From the NCBI GenBank assembly GCA_046758085.1, contig JBHHZP010000090.1:1-14246 (forward strand): DNA of 14,246 bases. The letters are read 5' to 3'. This DNA is from VRUB01 sp046758085. Lineage in GTDB: Bacteria > Pseudomonadota > Gammaproteobacteria > Acidiferrobacterales > SPGG2. The notes under the pieces are model-generated. The model did not search any database. It worked only from the letters and a program-made list of their open reading frames with translations, and was not told the DNA's origin. Each line of letters starts with the position of its first letter. Positions within the stretch are counted from its first letter, which is position 1. A program made the position numbers and the translations under genes. Positions 13,182 to 14,246 of the stretch are shown here, in pieces.

Positions 13182-13541
13182 TTAACCGGTCTCGCACGCC
13201 TGCTCACATTGACGCGCGAGCACGATATCCCACACGGATGCAGCGATTACTGCCGCAAGACCGACGTAGGCCAGCGGCGTGAAGAACCATAGTGTGGCAA
13301 AAGCGGTAACGCCCCCTACTGCGCCGAGATAAAATGGCCCGCTCTGGCCGTGCGCCTTGCGCGACTTCCACAGCGTCCATAGCGTAAAACCAAGAAAGAT
13401 CACGAAAAGGGGAATAAGAACCAGATCGTTCACAAGGAAACCTGCACCGATAGCCGACAGTCCCGCAAGGAACGGCGCGAATCCAAGGCAGCAGGCCCCG
13501 GCAAAGGTGGAACCCGCGGAACCGAAGATTTGTTTGAACAT
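13182..13541 (-). CDS. merC: MerC-like inner-membrane mercury transporter
   Basis: 119 residues with about four hydrophobic segments (10-35, 39-57, 70-86, 88-107). The first carries the vicinal pair Cys17-Cys18 (GACCLGFAPFLAGLSAIG), the Hg(II)-binding site type of mer transporters. The last segment and tail, LAYVGLAAVIAASVWDIVLARQC, resemble the C-terminus of MerC (MYVGLALMIGVSIWDF-type), with Cys112 and Cys116 facing the cytoplasm. It is shorter than typical MerC (about 140 residues) and has CC instead of CAAC, so a MerT/MerF-like variant is an alternative name. GGAGG lies 9 nt before the ATG at 13541. It sits 102 bp downstream of merA and would import Hg(II) for it. Confidence 0.75.
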   Translation of the reverse strand: MFKQIFGSAGSTFAGACCLGFAPFLAGLSAIGAGFLVNDLVLIPLFVIFLGFTLWTLWKSRKAHGQSGPFYLGAVGGVTAFATLWFFTPLAYVGLAAVIAASVWDIVLARQCEQACETG

Positions 13542-13643
13542 TTGGGCTGTCCTCCGTTTAAGCTGGCTTCTAACTTAGCTGTTACGATACGGTCGTTGAT
13601 GCGAAGTCCTGAGCACTGCTTGCGAATTCCGGGATTTGCCGCA

Positions 13644-14246
13644 TCACCCCGCGCAACAGGAAAGCTGTTTCACATCCTTGGTGAAAGTCTGGGCACAAAG
13701 TTTCAAGCCTTCGACCATAGTGAGATAGGGAAAGAGCTGATCCGCCAAATCCTGGATGGTCATGCGGTTGCGCAGCGCCAGCGCCGCCGCCTGGACCACC
13801 TCGCCGCCTTCCGCGGCCAGAATTTGTGTCCCCAGCAAGCGGCCGCTTTCTGTTTCTGCGACCAGCTTGATGAAACCACGCGTATCAAAGTTGGCGAGCG
13901 CCCGTGGCACATTGTCGAGCGTGAGCGTGCGACTGTCTACGGCCATCCCCTCCTTTTTAGCCTGCGCCTCGGTCATCCCCACGATAGCCACTTGCGGATC
14001 GGTGAAGATCACCTCCGGCATAGCGGATAGATCCAGAGTCGCATCGCCGCCCAGCATGTTCACGGCGGCGCGGGTGCCCGCCGCCGCAGCGACGTAGACG
14101 AACTGCGGCTGGTTAGTGCAGTCGCCGGCGGCGTAGATATGCTCGGCCGAAGTACGCAGATGTTCGTCGATCACAATCGCCCCGCCCGGCCCGGTTTCTA
14201 CGCCCGCCTTGCCTAGCTGAAGCGATTCCGTGTTGGGGGCCCGGCC
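13644..14246 (-). CDS. merA: Mercuric reductase, C-terminal part (gene continues beyond the window)
   Basis: The frame is open to the last base of the window, giving 200 residues of the C-terminal end of MerA. It begins GRAPNT, continues through IYAAGDCTNQPQFVYVAAAAGTRAA (FAD contact), EVIFTDPQVAIVGMTEAQA and the dimerisation domain LFPYLTMVEGLKLCAQTF, and ends LSCCAG. The terminal vicinal cysteine pair is the hallmark of MerA and hands Hg(II) to the active site of the partner subunit, where NADPH reduces it to volatile Hg(0). The redox-active CxxxxC and any N-terminal HMA domain lie outside the window. It is the most upstream visible gene of the minus-strand mer series. Confidence 0.95.
   Translation of the reverse strand, partial: GRAPNTESLQLGKAGVETGPGGAIVIDEHLRTSAEHIYAAGDCTNQPQFVYVAAAAGTRAAVNMLGGDATLDLSAMPEVIFTDPQVAIVGMTEAQAKKEGMAVDSRTLTLDNVPRALANFDTRGFIKLVAETESGRLLGTQILAAEGGEVVQAAALALRNRMTIQDLADQLFPYLTMVEGLKLCAQTFTKDVKQLSCCAG

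Noticed and set aside
1..14246. Insertion sequences, integrases, CRISPR arrays, tRNA or rRNA genes
   Set aside because: None recognised on either strand; island status is inferred from gene content only.

Overview
The window looks like part of a heavy-metal and metalloid resistance island from a proteobacterium. It carries mercury genes (merR, a merC-type and a merE-type transporter, the 3' end of merA) and arsenic genes (arsR, thioredoxin-type arsC, acr3). They are interleaved with redox and sulfur genes: two rhodanese fusions, a five-heme cytochrome c, a metallo-beta-lactamase-fold protein and a FAD disulfide oxidoreductase. The DNA is GC-rich, with short AT-rich promoter/operator islands. 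The gene families point to a beta- or gammaproteobacterium, perhaps a chemolithotroph. That placement is inference from gene content only; no rRNA or tRNA gene is present.

Left part (1-6432, all minus strand), in transcription order from the right: a sterol-desaturase-family di-iron membrane enzyme overlaps the start of a TVP38-rhodanese fusion by 14 bp. A class II glutamine amidotransferase follows 24 bp later. After that come a small SHOCT-domain membrane protein, a small HMA-like protein without the CxxC motif, an exported MBL-fold protein lacking two of its metal-binding histidines, a membrane-anchored pentaheme cytochrome c, and finally a MerR regulator with the three mercury-type cysteines. 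This merR sits more than 10 kb from the visible mer structural genes.

Centre (6440-9348, plus strand): an ArsR-rhodanese fusion regulator is divergent from the desaturase gene. The gap between them holds a good sigma-70 promoter overlapping a 13-bp near-perfect inverted repeat, a candidate shared operator. The arsenic cluster follows: an ArsR with the CxC arsenite site, whose promoter places the start of transcription at about its ATG (a candidate leaderless mRNA), then arsC and acr3.

Right part (9336-14246, minus strand), in transcription order: the C-terminal 200 codons of merA (the gene runs off the window), a MerC-like inner-membrane mercury transporter, a class III nucleotidyl cyclase with an N-terminal GAF-like region, MerE (starting 2 nt after the cyclase if its upstream GTG is used), a small protein with two YHS/TRASH-like cysteine clusters, and a FAD-dependent disulfide oxidoreductase. 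The last gene overlaps the end of acr3 tail to tail by 13 bp.

The gene set suggests uptake and reduction of Hg(II) (MerC/MerE/MerA), reduction and export of arsenic (ArsC/Acr3), and thiol or sulfane-sulfur control (rhodanese fusions, FAD reductase). The least conventional parts are the nucleotidyl cyclase and the double-YHS protein among the mer genes, and the rhodanese-regulator/rhodanese-membrane-protein pair arranged around one palindrome.
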